Shown piece after piece: positions 46,492 through 55,460 of a stretch of DNA of 64,000 nt. The notes beneath the pieces were generated by a model. The model did no database searches, was not told the DNA's origin, and saw nothing but the letters and a program-made list of their open reading frames with translations. Both the position numbers and the translations under genes were made by a program. Source of the DNA: Allomuricauda sp. (GTDB taxonomy: Bacteria; Bacteroidota; Bacteroidia; Flavobacteriales; Flavobacteriaceae); assembly GCF_002699205.1 (NCBI RefSeq), contig NZ_PABT01000020.1, forward strand, positions 1 to 64,000, given 5' to 3'. How positions within the stretch are numbered: position 1 is the first letter of the stretch; each line of letters begins with the position of its first letter.

Positions 46492-48264
46492 TTGAAGTAC
46501 ATTGTTTTTTTTACGGCCATAATTCTTTTCTTGTCCTGTGAGTCCGAAACACAGGACGAAAAGCCCTCGTATCCTATACAATATGAACTATCGGACGGGA
46601 AGGAAACAGCAACCTATCAGCAAACCATTGATTATTACATAACCCTCGCCCGTGAGTTCCCTGAAATAAACATGCATACCATAGGCGAGACCGATAGTGG
46701 TTATCCATTGCACACGGTGACATTCAATCCTGATGGAGATTTCAACTATGAAAATATCCGTAAGGAAAAATCCATCATTCTTATAAACAATGGCATCCAC
46801 CCAGGTGAAAGCGATGGTATAGATGCCACCATGATGCTTTATAGGGACTTGGCCACTGGCAAAGTGGATATGCCCAAAAACACCGTGTTGGTCACCATCC
46901 CCATTTACAACATAGGAGGTGCGCTCAATAGAAATTCCACTACGCGCACCAATCAAAATGGCCCTTTGGAATATGGTTTTAGGGGAAATGCACGTAATTA
47001 CGACCTGAATAGGGACTTCATCAAAATGGACACCCAAAACGCCAAGACCTTCGCCCAAATTTTTCACATGGTGAAGCCTGATGTCTTTGTGGACAACCAT
47101 GTGAGCAATGGGGCAGATTACCAATATACCTTGACCCACCTCTTTACCCAGCACAATAAATTGGGAGGTAAATTGGGAGCGTACCTGCACGATACCCTAA
47201 TGCCCAGCCTTGAAAATTCCTTGGCCGAAAAGGAATGGGACATTACCCCGTATGTCAATGTATTCAATGTACCTCCAGAGATGGGTTTCAGCCAATTTAT
47301 GGACCATCCGAGGTATTCCACCGGCTACACAACACTTTGGAGCACTTTGGGCCTCATGGTGGAAACCCACATGCTAAAACCATACAAACAACGTGTGGAG
47401 GGAACCTATGACCTTATGAAGAGCCTCATTGAGGTGGTTGAGGTGGAACATGAAAACATTAAATCCCTTCGAAAAGAAACCTTGGAAAAAAACCTAGATC
47501 TGTCCGAGTATTACTTTAACTGGCAAGTGGACACCACCCAAAGCTCCACACTCAACTTTAAGGGCTACGAAGCAGAAAAAATCACAAGCGAGGTAACCGG
47601 GCTCCCAAGACTTAAATATAACCGGGACAAGCCGTTCACCAAGGAAGTAGTTTATCAAGATTATTTTTATCCCGCAGATACCGTGGAAGTCCCCGATGCC
47701 TACATCGTAAAAAAAAGCTGGAAAAAAGTAATTGAACGATTGGACGCCAATAAAATCCAATATTCACCCATAAAAAAAGATACCGTCATATCCGTAGAAG
47801 TGTACAAAATAGTGGATTACGACACTCGGAACACCCCTTACGAAGGTCATTACCCCCACTATAACACCAAAGTGGAGAAAAGCATGAAAGAAGTTCATTT
47901 TACCGAAGGCGATCTATTGGTTCCAACCCGTCAAACGGGCATTAGGTACCTCATGGAAACATTGGAGCCCCAAGGCACCGATTCATTCTTCAATTGGAAC
48001 TTTTTTGATACCGTACTGCAGCGAAAAGAGGGCTTCTCCCCTTATGTCTTTGAAGATATTGCACTAGAAATGTTGCAAAAAGACACTGTGTTGTTGCGGG
48101 AATTTGAGGCAAAAAAAGAAGCTGATCTCAATTTTGCCAATAATTGGTACGCACAATTAAATTGGATTTTTGAGCGCTCCGAGCATTTTGAAGAAGCCTA
48201 CCTTACCTACCCCATATACAGGATAGCAAAAAATAGTGATGCTTCTGGGTTGCTTTCTAATTAA
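46492..48264 (+). CDS. M14 family zinc carboxypeptidase lipoprotein
   Basis: The 590-residue protein begins with a lipoprotein signal (KYIVFFTAIILFLSCES) from a TTG start. The M14 zinc motif is NGIHPGESDG (HxxE) with a later His in VDNHVSNGADYQ, and DLNRDFIKMD gives the substrate Arg region. The long C-terminal domain is typical of Bacteroidota surface or periplasmic M14 enzymes. A -7 box TATTTTTG (46436-46443) lies 48 bp upstream. The last 8 bp overlap the convergent Nudix gene. Confidence 0.9.
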   Translation: MKYIVFFTAIILFLSCESETQDEKPSYPIQYELSDGKETATYQQTIDYYITLAREFPEINMHTIGETDSGYPLHTVTFNPDGDFNYENIRKEKSIILINNGIHPGESDGIDATMMLYRDLATGKVDMPKNTVLVTIPIYNIGGALNRNSTTRTNQNGPLEYGFRGNARNYDLNRDFIKMDTQNAKTFAQIFHMVKPDVFVDNHVSNGADYQYTLTHLFTQHNKLGGKLGAYLHDTLMPSLENSLAEKEWDITPYVNVFNVPPEMGFSQFMDHPRYSTGYTTLWSTLGLMVETHMLKPYKQRVEGTYDLMKSLIEVVEVEHENIKSLRKETLEKNLDLSEYYFNWQVDTTQSSTLNFKGYEAEKITSEVTGLPRLKYNRDKPFTKEVVYQDYFYPADTVEVPDAYIVKKSWKKVIERLDANKIQYSPIKKDTVISVEVYKIVDYDTRNTPYEGHYPHYNTKVEKSMKEVHFTEGDLLVPTRQTGIRYLMETLEPQGTDSFFNWNFFDTVLQRKEGFSPYVFEDIALEMLQKDTVLLREFEAKKEADLNFANNWYAQLNWIFERSEHFEEAYLTYPIYRIAKNSDASGLLSN

Positions 48265-48856
48265 ATGGCCAATCCTCGAACAAAATCTTAATGTTATGGT
48301 AAGAGTTCTTTAAAGCCTTTTTGGTCTTTTTGGGGCCTTTCCATTTCACCTTTTTAATTCCTTCCGCCTTTTCGGCCACCAATTTCCCTTTATAATCGGT
48401 TGACATAACAAACCAATGGGTTTGCTTCAATCGATATTCCCCGTTTCTTTTGAATACATGAAAAGTAGTATGAAGAAATCGTTCAATTTTAAGGTTTTTC
48501 ACCCCGGTCTCCTCCTCCACTTCACGAATCGCGGCATTCTCAATGGACTCCCCTTTGTCCACTTTTCCCTTGGGCAAGTCCCATTTTCCATTTCTAAAAA
48601 TAAAGAGAACCTTACCCTTTTCATTTATCACAAATCCCCCACCAGCAACCACTACTGGAATCTTGTGCATAAAAAGTTTTAGAATTTCCTGTTCATCAGG
48701 ATGGTACAAGTATGCTTTTTTCAACTTCTTTTTGGACAAAAGCCGAATAGCCTCAACAATAGAATCACCATCCAAGGAAAACAAACTACCATTGGAATCT
48801 TCGGGTCTCTTATTTGTTAAAATCAGTGGAGACTCATTAACAAAAACTTCATACAT
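48257..48856 (-). CDS. Nudix hydrolase
   Basis: The 199-residue protein carries a complete Nudix box GKVDKGESIENAAIREVEEE followed by TGV (GX5EX7REUXEEXGU), preceded by about 80 residues with YHPDEQEILKLF. It hydrolyses a nucleoside diphosphate derivative; the substrate cannot be read. Its start codon lies only 7 bp from the divergent pyrE start, and a TACATTTG box for pyrE overlaps it. Confidence 0.9.
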   Translation of the reverse strand: MYEVFVNESPLILTNKRPEDSNGSLFSLDGDSIVEAIRLLSKKKLKKAYLYHPDEQEILKLFMHKIPVVVAGGGFVINEKGKVLFIFRNGKWDLPKGKVDKGESIENAAIREVEEETGVKNLKIERFLHTTFHVFKRNGEYRLKQTHWFVMSTDYKGKLVAEKAEGIKKVKWKGPKKTKKALKNSYHNIKILFEDWPFN

Positions 48857-48859
48857 TTG
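48852..48859 (+). promoter_or_regulatory. -7 box of pyrE, overlapping the nudix start codon
   Basis: TACATTTG ends 4 nt before the pyrE ATG, so the transcript would be leaderless or nearly so. The CAT inside the box is the start codon of the nudix gene on the other strand. No TTTG at the right distance is seen. Confidence 0.5.
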
Positions 48860-48863
48860 CGCA

Positions 48864-49502
48864 ATGGTTTTAGATAAGGGAATCGCAAAAAAAACAGCCG
48901 AGCTGTTATTACAAATTAATGCAATTAAGTTGGAACCTGAAAATCCTTTTACGTGGGCCTCAGGTTGGAAATCTCCAATTTATTGCGACAATAGGATTAT
49001 GCTTTCCTACCCAATGATCAGAAATTTTGTGCGGGAGGAAATCGCAAAACAGGTGGAGAAGCTCTACGGAAAGCCCGACGTGATCGCCGGAGTTGCAACA
49101 GGGGCCATTGGAATTGGCATTTTGGTCGCCGAGGCACTGGGGCTCCCTTTCGTATATGTAAGACCAAAACCGAAAGAACACGGTAGGCAAAACCAGATTG
49201 AAGGCTATTTTGAAGCCGGGCAAAGCGTAGTGGTCATCGAAGACCTGATCAGTACTGGAAAGAGCAGCCTAAATGCCGTACAGGCCCTAAAGGAACAACA
49301 AGCGGACATTAAGGGGATGATCGCCATTTTTACCTACGGCTTTCCCGTCTCCATAGAAAATTTTGAAAAAGAAGGCGTTGAACTGCACACCCTGTCCGAT
49401 TACGAAAACCTTATTGAACAGGCCTCGGACACCAACTACATAAAAGAATCCCAATTACAGACATTATTAGAGTGGAGATCTAATCCACAAGAATGGAAAT
49501 AA
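48864..49502 (+). CDS. pyrE: Orotate phosphoribosyltransferase
   Basis: PyrE makes OMP in pyrimidine synthesis. The protein has VAGVATGAIGIGILVAEAL, the loop YVRPKPKEHGRQNQIEG and the PRPP motif VVVIEDLISTGKSSLNA. The track ORF begins at 48543 on the shadow of the Nudix gene; the ATG at 48864 (MVLDKGIAKKTAELL) gives 212 residues, the family length. Confidence 0.96.
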   Translation: MVLDKGIAKKTAELLLQINAIKLEPENPFTWASGWKSPIYCDNRIMLSYPMIRNFVREEIAKQVEKLYGKPDVIAGVATGAIGIGILVAEALGLPFVYVRPKPKEHGRQNQIEGYFEAGQSVVVIEDLISTGKSSLNAVQALKEQQADIKGMIAIFTYGFPVSIENFEKEGVELHTLSDYENLIEQASDTNYIKESQLQTLLEWRSNPQEWK

Positions 49503-49511
49503 AATAGTACA

Positions 49512-49910
49512 ATGCACATTGAATCCTCTAAAAAGAAAGTAGCTAAAAGCGACAAAGAAGTTTTTGATTTCTTGACCGACATCAAAAACTTTGAAACATT
49601 AATGCCCGACAATATCGACAAATTTGAAGTGTTGGACGAAAACACCTTCAAGTTCGCTCTAAAGGGCATGCCCGAAATTGTACTCAGACTCAAGGAACAG
49701 GTTCCCCACGACAAAGTGATTCTGGGAGCGGCAAGCGACAAACTACCTTTTACATTAACCGCGGATATTACCTCATTGGGAGAAAATGAGAGTGAGGTGG
49801 GATTGAGTTTTGAAGGAGAGTTCAACGCCATGATGGCCATGATGATCAAAGCACCGATAACCAATTTTATCGGAACGCTATCCAATAATTTGGACAAAAT
49901 AGGTCAATAA
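49512..49910 (+). CDS. SRPBCC family (START-like) protein
   Basis: The 132-residue protein has the N-terminal strand and helix of the SRPBCC/polyketide-cyclase fold (KKKVAKSDKEVFDFLTDIKN) and a C-terminal long helix (APITNFIGTLSNNLDKIGQ). The family binds hydrophobic ligands; the ligand is unknown. It lies 9 bp after pyrE and overlaps the convergent birA gene by 7 nt. Confidence 0.85.
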   Translation: MHIESSKKKVAKSDKEVFDFLTDIKNFETLMPDNIDKFEVLDENTFKFALKGMPEIVLRLKEQVPHDKVILGAASDKLPFTLTADITSLGENESEVGLSFEGEFNAMMAMMIKAPITNFIGTLSNNLDKIGQ

Positions 49911-50647
49911 AGCAAGGTAACCTCCTTTAAGTCAAACTCCTTAAATATGCTATCTTCCAATTCGAGCACCAATTTGCCCGATGGTGATACCCTACGGATA
50001 TACCCCATGAACATTTCACCTTTAGGATCGGTAAAAGTGGATGGTTTATCTTTTCTAAAAAGCATTTTTTCGTAGGCAGGCAAAAGTTGGGCGACCGTTT
50101 TTGTTTCAATATCCTCCAAATGAAGTACGATGCGCTCCAAAATCCTTTGGAGGATCTCATCCAGATCAAAATGCCGTCCCGTTATCCCTTTTAGGGAAGA
50201 TACCCTTTCCAATCCAGCAAAGTCGGTTTGGTTCACATTTAGGCCAATACCGATAATAGAATGATCCACCAAAGCGCCTTTTAAGACATTTTCAATTAAA
50301 ATACCACAAATTTTAATGGAACCTGACATAATGTCGTTGGGCCATTTTACCTTGATATTGGGTACAGAAAGTTCACTTAAAGCATCACAGATCGCCAAGG
50401 ATATTGCAATGTTCAAAACAAATTGGTGCCGAACACCCATCGAATCAAATCTTTTCAACACACTGAACGTAAGGTTTTTACCACCCTCTGACTGCCAAAC
50501 AGTCCCCATCTGCCCCCTTCCTTTTAGCTGATTTTCGGCAACAACAACGGTGTAATCCAATGGATTTTCCGAGCGCAACAAATCCCTTAAATACAAATTT
50601 GTGGAGTCCGTGGCATCAAGTTTGAGTATTTGAAAATGTTTTCCCAA
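49904..50647 (-). CDS. birA: Biotin--[acetyl-CoA-carboxylase] ligase
   Basis: BirA attaches biotin to biotin carboxyl carrier proteins. The 247-residue protein has the class II catalytic motif LKGRGQMGTVWQSEGGKNL and KVKWPNDIMSG with the conserved Lys. No N-terminal helix-turn-helix is present, so it is the ligase-only form. It is divergent from rsfS. Confidence 0.95.
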   Translation of the reverse strand: MGKHFQILKLDATDSTNLYLRDLLRSENPLDYTVVVAENQLKGRGQMGTVWQSEGGKNLTFSVLKRFDSMGVRHQFVLNIAISLAICDALSELSVPNIKVKWPNDIMSGSIKICGILIENVLKGALVDHSIIGIGLNVNQTDFAGLERVSSLKGITGRHFDLDEILQRILERIVLHLEDIETKTVAQLLPAYEKMLFRKDKPSTFTDPKGEMFMGYIRRVSPSGKLVLELEDSIFKEFDLKEVTLLY

Positions 50648-50702
50648 TAGAGCAAGCCTTTATGATTTGTTAAAAACTAGGGCTAAGAAAACAAAAAAAA
50701 CA

Positions 50703-50710
50703 TAACTTTG
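50703..50710 (+). promoter_or_regulatory. -7-like box upstream of rsfS
   Basis: TAACTTTG matches TAnnTTTG and lies 20 nt before the rsfS ATG, but the nearest upstream TTTG (50666-50669) is 33 nt away, too far. It is a likely single-element promoter for the rsfS-ftsH operon. Confidence 0.4.
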
Positions 50711-50730
50711 TAAAAAACTAAAATTTTTGA

Positions 50731-51108
50731 ATGCAGAAAACAAAAGCTAGCGCAGATGAATTGATTGCCTTGATATTAGAAGGAATAGAAGACGTTAAAG
50801 GAGTTGATATCAATCTACTCGACCTTAGGGGAATCGAAAATACAGTTTGCGACTACTTTATCATCTGCAACGGTACTTCCAACACACATGTAAACGCAAT
50901 TGTCTCCTCCATCCAAAAAAAGGTCAGCAAGACCCTACACGACAAGCCATGGCATGTCGAAGGTTCTGAAAATGCCGAATGGGTGCTGATGGATTATGTT
51001 AATGTCGTAGTCCATGTATTTCAAAAACACATTAGGGAATTCTATGACATTGAAGGACTTTGGGGAGACGCCAAGGTTACTATGGTAGAAAGCAGTTACA
51101 ATTCTTAA
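50731..51108 (+). CDS. rsfS: Ribosomal silencing factor RsfS
   Basis: RsfS binds L14 and blocks subunit joining when nutrients fall. The 125-residue protein has VCDYFIICNGTSNTHVNAI and GSENAEWVLMDYVNVVVHVF, the RsfS signature. It opens an operon of six genes and precedes ftsH by 6 bp, an unusual but common Bacteroidota pair. Confidence 0.93.
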   Translation: MQKTKASADELIALILEGIEDVKGVDINLLDLRGIENTVCDYFIICNGTSNTHVNAIVSSIQKKVSKTLHDKPWHVEGSENAEWVLMDYVNVVVHVFQKHIREFYDIEGLWGDAKVTMVESSYNS

Positions 51109-51114
51109 GAAAAA

Positions 51115-53064
51115 ATGGCAAAAGAAAACAATCCAAATAATACCCCGAAAAAACCACGCTTTAGCTCGTGGTGGATATATGGTGTGGTAATCGCCTTGAT
51201 CATTGGCTTCCAGTTTTTTGGTGGAAGCAGTTTTTCAAGTACGGAAAAAACCACAACATCAGAATTACAGGAATTTTTGCGCAACGGCGATATTTCCAAA
51301 ATTGTTATCATTACAAACACACGTCAAGCCAAGGTATTCCTCACCGAGGAAGCTTTGAAAAAAGACGTACACAAAGGTGTAGCCGAAAAACCGCTATTGC
51401 CTTCCTCTGGGTTGGTTCCCCAATATATCCTTGATTATGGTGACCTACAGATTTTCCAAAATGAAATCACCGAGATCAAAAAAGAGAACAATCTGGATAC
51501 CATTGTGGAGTTTGACACGGAGTCCAACGTAATCGGCGAAATATTTTTGACGTTACTTCCTTTTGCGCTCATCATTGGTATATGGATATACCTTATGCGC
51601 AGGATGTCGGGCGGTGCCGGAGGCGGTGCAGGTGGTCAAATTTTCAACATCGGAAAATCCAAGGCCAAACTGTTCGACGAAAAAACGGACACACGTACAT
51701 CCTTTAAAGATGTTGCTGGTCTTGAAGGGGCAAAAGAAGAAGTACAAGAAATCGTTGAGTTCCTAAAAAACCCTGACAAATACACATCCTTAGGTGGTAA
51801 AATACCCAAAGGTGCCCTATTGGTAGGTCCTCCAGGAACAGGAAAGACCCTATTGGCAAAAGCGGTCGCAGGAGAAGCCAAAGTCCCGTTTTTCTCATTA
51901 TCGGGTTCCGATTTTGTGGAAATGTTCGTGGGTGTAGGTGCATCAAGGGTCCGTGATTTGTTCAAACAAGCAAAGGATAAATCCCCTGCCATTATTTTTA
52001 TCGATGAAATCGATGCCATTGGACGTGCGAGGGGCAAAAACAACTTTACAGGTTCCAATGATGAAAGGGAAAACACCCTGAATCAATTGTTGACCGAAAT
52101 GGACGGTTTTGGTACCAATACCAATGTAATAGTACTTGCGGCCACCAACCGTGCCGATGTCTTGGACAAAGCATTGATGCGTGCAGGACGTTTTGACCGC
52201 CAGATCTATGTGGACCTTCCCGATCTGAACGAAAGGAAAGAAATCTTTGAAGTACACCTTAGACCCATAAAAACAGCGGAAACCTTGGATTTGGACTTTT
52301 TGGCCAAGCAGACCCCAGGTTTCTCGGGAGCAGACATTGCAAATGTTTGTAACGAAGCGGCCCTAATCGCTGCCCGTAAAGAGAAAAAAGCGGTGACCAA
52401 ACAAGATTTCTTGGATGCTGTGGATAGAATCGTTGGTGGTCTGGAAAAGAAAAACAAGATCATCACCCCTGATGAAAAGAAGACCATTGCGTTCCACGAA
52501 GCAGGACACGCTACGGTAAGCTGGATGCTGGAACATGCCGCCCCTTTGGTAAAAGTTACGATTGTTCCCCGTGGACAATCCCTGGGAGCCGCTTGGTATC
52601 TTCCGGAAGAACGCTTGATCGTCCGTCCAGAGCAAATGTTGGACGAAATGTGTGCGACCATGGGTGGTAGAGCTGCCGAGAAAGTGATATTCGATAAGAT
52701 ATCCACAGGTGCGTTGAGCGATTTGGAGAAAGTAACCAAACAGGCCCGTGCCATGGTAACTATATACGGCCTCAATGATGAACTAGGGAACATTACCTAT
52801 TACGATTCATCCGGCCAAAACGAATATGGGTTCACTAAACCCTACAGTGAACAAACGGCCCAAAAAATCGATCAGGAGATATCCAAAATGATAGAAGAGC
52901 AATACCAGCGAGCCATTAAGCTTTTAGAAGCCAACAAGGACAAACTTACCGAACTGGCCGAAAGACTTTTGGATAAAGAGGTTATCTTTAAAGACGATTT
53001 GGAAAAGATTTTTGGCCGACGGCCGTTTGAAAAAGAAGAGGAAGAACTTGAACCTACCAAATAA
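51115..53064 (+). CDS. ftsH: ATP-dependent zinc metalloprotease FtsH
   Basis: FtsH is a membrane AAA+ protease that degrades misfolded membrane proteins. The 649-residue protein has a first TM (about 22-39), a periplasmic domain, a second TM (about 142-162), Walker [17 protein letters not shown], Walker [16 protein letters not shown], the SRH region [17 protein letters not shown] and the zinc site [11 protein letters not shown]. It is followed after 68 bp by a LUD-domain gene. Confidence 0.98.
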   Translation: MAKENNPNNTPKKPRFSSWWIYGVVIALIIGFQFFGGSSFSSTEKTTTSELQEFLRNGDISKIVIITNTRQAKVFLTEEALKKDVHKGVAEKPLLPSSGLVPQYILDYGDLQIFQNEITEIKKENNLDTIVEFDTESNVIGEIFLTLLPFALIIGIWIYLMRRMSGGAGGGAGGQIFNIGKSKAKLFDEKTDTRTSFKDVAGLEGAKEEVQEIVEFLKNPDKYTSLGGKIPKGALLVGPPGTGKTLLAKAVAGEAKVPFFSLSGSDFVEMFVGVGASRVRDLFKQAKDKSPAIIFIDEIDAIGRARGKNNFTGSNDERENTLNQLLTEMDGFGTNTNVIVLAATNRADVLDKALMRAGRFDRQIYVDLPDLNERKEIFEVHLRPIKTAETLDLDFLAKQTPGFSGADIANVCNEAALIAARKEKKAVTKQDFLDAVDRIVGGLEKKNKIITPDEKKTIAFHEAGHATVSWMLEHAAPLVKVTIVPRGQSLGAAWYLPEERLIVRPEQMLDEMCATMGGRAAEKVIFDKISTGALSDLEKVTKQARAMVTIYGLNDELGNITYYDSSGQNEYGFTKPYSEQTAQKIDQEISKMIEEQYQRAIKLLEANKDKLTELAERLLDKEVIFKDDLEKIFGRRPFEKEEEELEPTK

Positions 53065-53132
53065 AAATTATTTGGATAAAAGTTCCATCAAAAGAATTTC
53101 ATTGATCCAGTAGAAAAGAACAAGTGCCATAA

Positions 53133-53741
53133 ATGGGAGTTTTTAAAAAACTTTTCGGGGGAGGAAAAAAGGTTCCAAAAGAAACTACGGAAACCCGTGG
53201 TGACCACATGCCCGATCTAAAAATTCCCGTTGATGAGAAGTTCACCATCTACTTCAAAAAAAACGGGGGGAAATTTATTTATTGCGAAGACTTTGCCGAA
53301 GTTTCGGAAGCACTGAAAAACATTATTTCCGAAAACGATTGGCAAAACCATCTTTTCTATTCGTTGGATCCAAGACTTGAAACCCGTTTTGCTTCGGAAA
53401 ATATAGATTTTACCAATAACCGCAACGAAAGTGATATTTTCTTCACTACATGTGAACACTTAGTGGCCCATAATGGTTCCATTTTGGTCTGTTCCAATCA
53501 GATCAAAGAAAAAAAATTGGACGAACTACCCTCCAATCTGGTGGTTTTTGCCACTACGAGCCAATTAGTGGACTCCATCAGTGAAGCCTTGAAAATTATC
53601 AAAGAACGATATCAGAAAAACATTCCGAACAATATTACCACACTAAAGCACTTTCAACCCACTGCCGAAAACAAGGATGATTTTCTTTCCTACGGAAGTG
53701 CCTCAAAAAATGTATATCTTTTACTCCTAGAAGATTTCTAA
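53133..53741 (+). CDS. LUD domain (LutC/YkgG-like) protein
   Basis: The 202-residue protein has a basic Gly-rich N-terminus and a LUD domain (FFTTCEHLVAHNGSILVCSN, with VVFATTSQLVDSISEAL). LUD proteins take part in lactate utilisation, but here there are no lutAB neighbours; the gene stands between ftsH and cdsA. The function in this setting is not known. Confidence 0.85.
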   Translation: MGVFKKLFGGGKKVPKETTETRGDHMPDLKIPVDEKFTIYFKKNGGKFIYCEDFAEVSEALKNIISENDWQNHLFYSLDPRLETRFASENIDFTNNRNESDIFFTTCEHLVAHNGSILVCSNQIKEKKLDELPSNLVVFATTSQLVDSISEALKIIKERYQKNIPNNITTLKHFQPTAENKDDFLSYGSASKNVYLLLLEDF

Positions 53742-53745
53742 ATAC

Positions 53746-54549
53746 ATGAGAGAAATTTTAAGACGCTCCATAACAGGGGTAATTTATGTGGTACTTCTGC
53801 TGAGTGCAGTTTTTTTGAGTTCGGACGCTTTCGACTTTCTTTTCATGGCATTTGGCCTGGCATGCCTATACGAATTCAAGCAAATTGTAAAACTCAAAGG
53901 ATACTATGTGTTTGTGGCCTATTTGGCCCTGTGGTGGATTTTCATTTATTTGACCAATGATGCCACAGCAATAAATTTGTTGATGATATGTACCATAACG
54001 GTGAATTTGGCATTGCTGTTTTTCCTTTTTTCAAAAAAAACAAGGCACTTTACCAACTTCCAAAAATCCATCATTGCCCTTTTCTATATTGGGGGTGGGT
54101 GCATTTTTTTGACCATGATCCCTTATAACCAAGATAGTTTTGCAAAATTTTTGATCATGGGAATCTTTATTTTGATATGGGTAAACGACACTTTTGCCTA
54201 TTTGGTGGGAAGAACTTTGGGGCGAACAAAACTTTTTCCTTCAGTTTCACCAAAAAAAACCATTGAAGGTTCTGTCGGAGGTCTTATTTTTGCATTGTTG
54301 GCCGCATATTTTTTATCGTGGCAGGAAACAAGGCTTTCCTTGACAGAATGGATGTTAATGGCCTGTTTAATTGTGGTCGCAGGAAGTTTGGGCGATCTAT
54401 TGGAATCTAAATTCAAACGAATGGCCGGAGTTAAGGATAGCGGGGCTATTCTACCCGGACATGGCGGAATTTGGGACCGATTGGATAGCTTGGTATTTGC
54501 TGCACCTTTTGCGTATTTGATTTTAAATATATTCTCCTATGTTTCATAA
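53746..54549 (+). CDS. cdsA: Phosphatidate cytidylyltransferase
   Basis: CdsA makes CDP-diacylglycerol for phospholipid synthesis. The 267-residue protein has six to eight membrane helices and the signature GVKDSGAILPGHGGIWDRLDS. It lies 4 bp after the LUD gene and overlaps psd by 11 nt. Confidence 0.96.
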   Translation: MREILRRSITGVIYVVLLLSAVFLSSDAFDFLFMAFGLACLYEFKQIVKLKGYYVFVAYLALWWIFIYLTNDATAINLLMICTITVNLALLFFLFSKKTRHFTNFQKSIIALFYIGGGCIFLTMIPYNQDSFAKFLIMGIFILIWVNDTFAYLVGRTLGRTKLFPSVSPKKTIEGSVGGLIFALLAAYFLSWQETRLSLTEWMLMACLIVVAGSLGDLLESKFKRMAGVKDSGAILPGHGGIWDRLDSLVFAAPFAYLILNIFSYVS

Positions 54550-55204
54550 AGAGGGGCAAAAAATTATAATAACCACTTTTTTTATTGTGGTTGCAATAGT
54601 TCTGGCCGCACAATATTATATTGATGTGGAATGGGTACGGTATGCGGTACAGATCGGTGCACTTCTGGTATTGATAGCCATCCTACAGTTTTTTAGAAAC
54701 CCAAAGAGATTGGTAACTCCCAATTTCAATGAAATATTGGCACCTGCGGACGGAAAAATAGTGGTCATCGAGGAAGTTGAGGAAACGGAGTATTTTAAGG
54801 CCAAAAGAAAGCAGGTATCCATATTTATGTCCCCCACCAATGTGCATGTGACCCGATATCCCGCTAGTGGCACCGTAACCTATTCCAAATATCATCCCGG
54901 GAAATATTTGGTGGCCTGGCATCCAAAATCCAGTACGGAAAATGAACGCACCACTATAATTCTCCACACACCGAAATTTGGTGAAATTGGATACCGGCAA
55001 ATAGCTGGTGCAATGGCACGAAGAATTGTAAATTATGCGGAAGAGGGTGAACAAGTGACCCAAGGGGAAGATGCAGGTTTTATTAAATTTGGTTCTCGGG
55101 TGGATCTATTGTTGCCCCTTGACTGTGACATTACCGTTGAATTGAATCAAAAAGTAGTAGGTGCACGTACCTGCATTGCTTCTGTAAGACCTTTGGATGA
55201 TTAG
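54539..55204 (+). CDS. psd: Phosphatidylserine decarboxylase (short type)
   Basis: Psd makes phosphatidylethanolamine. The 221-residue protein has one to two N-terminal TMs, the domain NEILAPADGKIVVIEEVEE, NVHVTRYPASGTVTYSKYHPG and the cleavage region GFIKFGSRVDLLLPLD, where the Ser becomes the pyruvoyl group. This is the shorter archaeal/Bacteroidota-type enzyme. It overlaps the ACBP gene by 8 nt. Confidence 0.95.
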   Translation: MFHKEGQKIIITTFFIVVAIVLAAQYYIDVEWVRYAVQIGALLVLIAILQFFRNPKRLVTPNFNEILAPADGKIVVIEEVEETEYFKAKRKQVSIFMSPTNVHVTRYPASGTVTYSKYHPGKYLVAWHPKSSTENERTTIILHTPKFGEIGYRQIAGAMARRIVNYAEEGEQVTQGEDAGFIKFGSRVDLLLPLDCDITVELNQKVVGARTCIASVRPLDD

Positions 55205-55460
55205 TGACGATCTACATAAAAGATTTAACGACGCCGTTAACTTTGTTAACGACTACACAGACCCGTTACCGGCCGATTTGTTGCTGAAATTGTATGCATA
55301 TTTTAAAATAGCCAATAAGAATTTCGACAATCCAGGGAGCAGAACACCACTTATCAATGCATTTAAGGCAAATGCCCTCTTCCAGGCTAAACAAATAAGT
55401 GTCGAGGAAGCTATGGAAAAATACATTGCACTGGTGGAGAAAGAAATAAAAACACTCTAG
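55197..55460 (+). CDS. Acyl-CoA binding protein (ACBP)
   Basis: ACBP carries long-chain acyl-CoA esters. The 87-residue protein fits the four-helix family: NDYTDPLPADLLLKLYAYFKIANKNF, FKANALFQAKQISVEEAMEKY. It is less common in bacteria than in eukaryotes. The overlap with psd and its position at the end of the phospholipid operon fit a role in acyl-CoA or lipid supply. Confidence 0.93.
   Translation: MISDDLHKRFNDAVNFVNDYTDPLPADLLLKLYAYFKIANKNFDNPGSRTPLINAFKANALFQAKQISVEEAMEKYIALVEKEIKTL

Noticed and set aside
50666-50710. TTTG plus TAACTTTG as a full promoter for rsfS
   Set aside because: The spacing is 33 nt, well outside the 17-23 nt range, so only the -7 box is kept.
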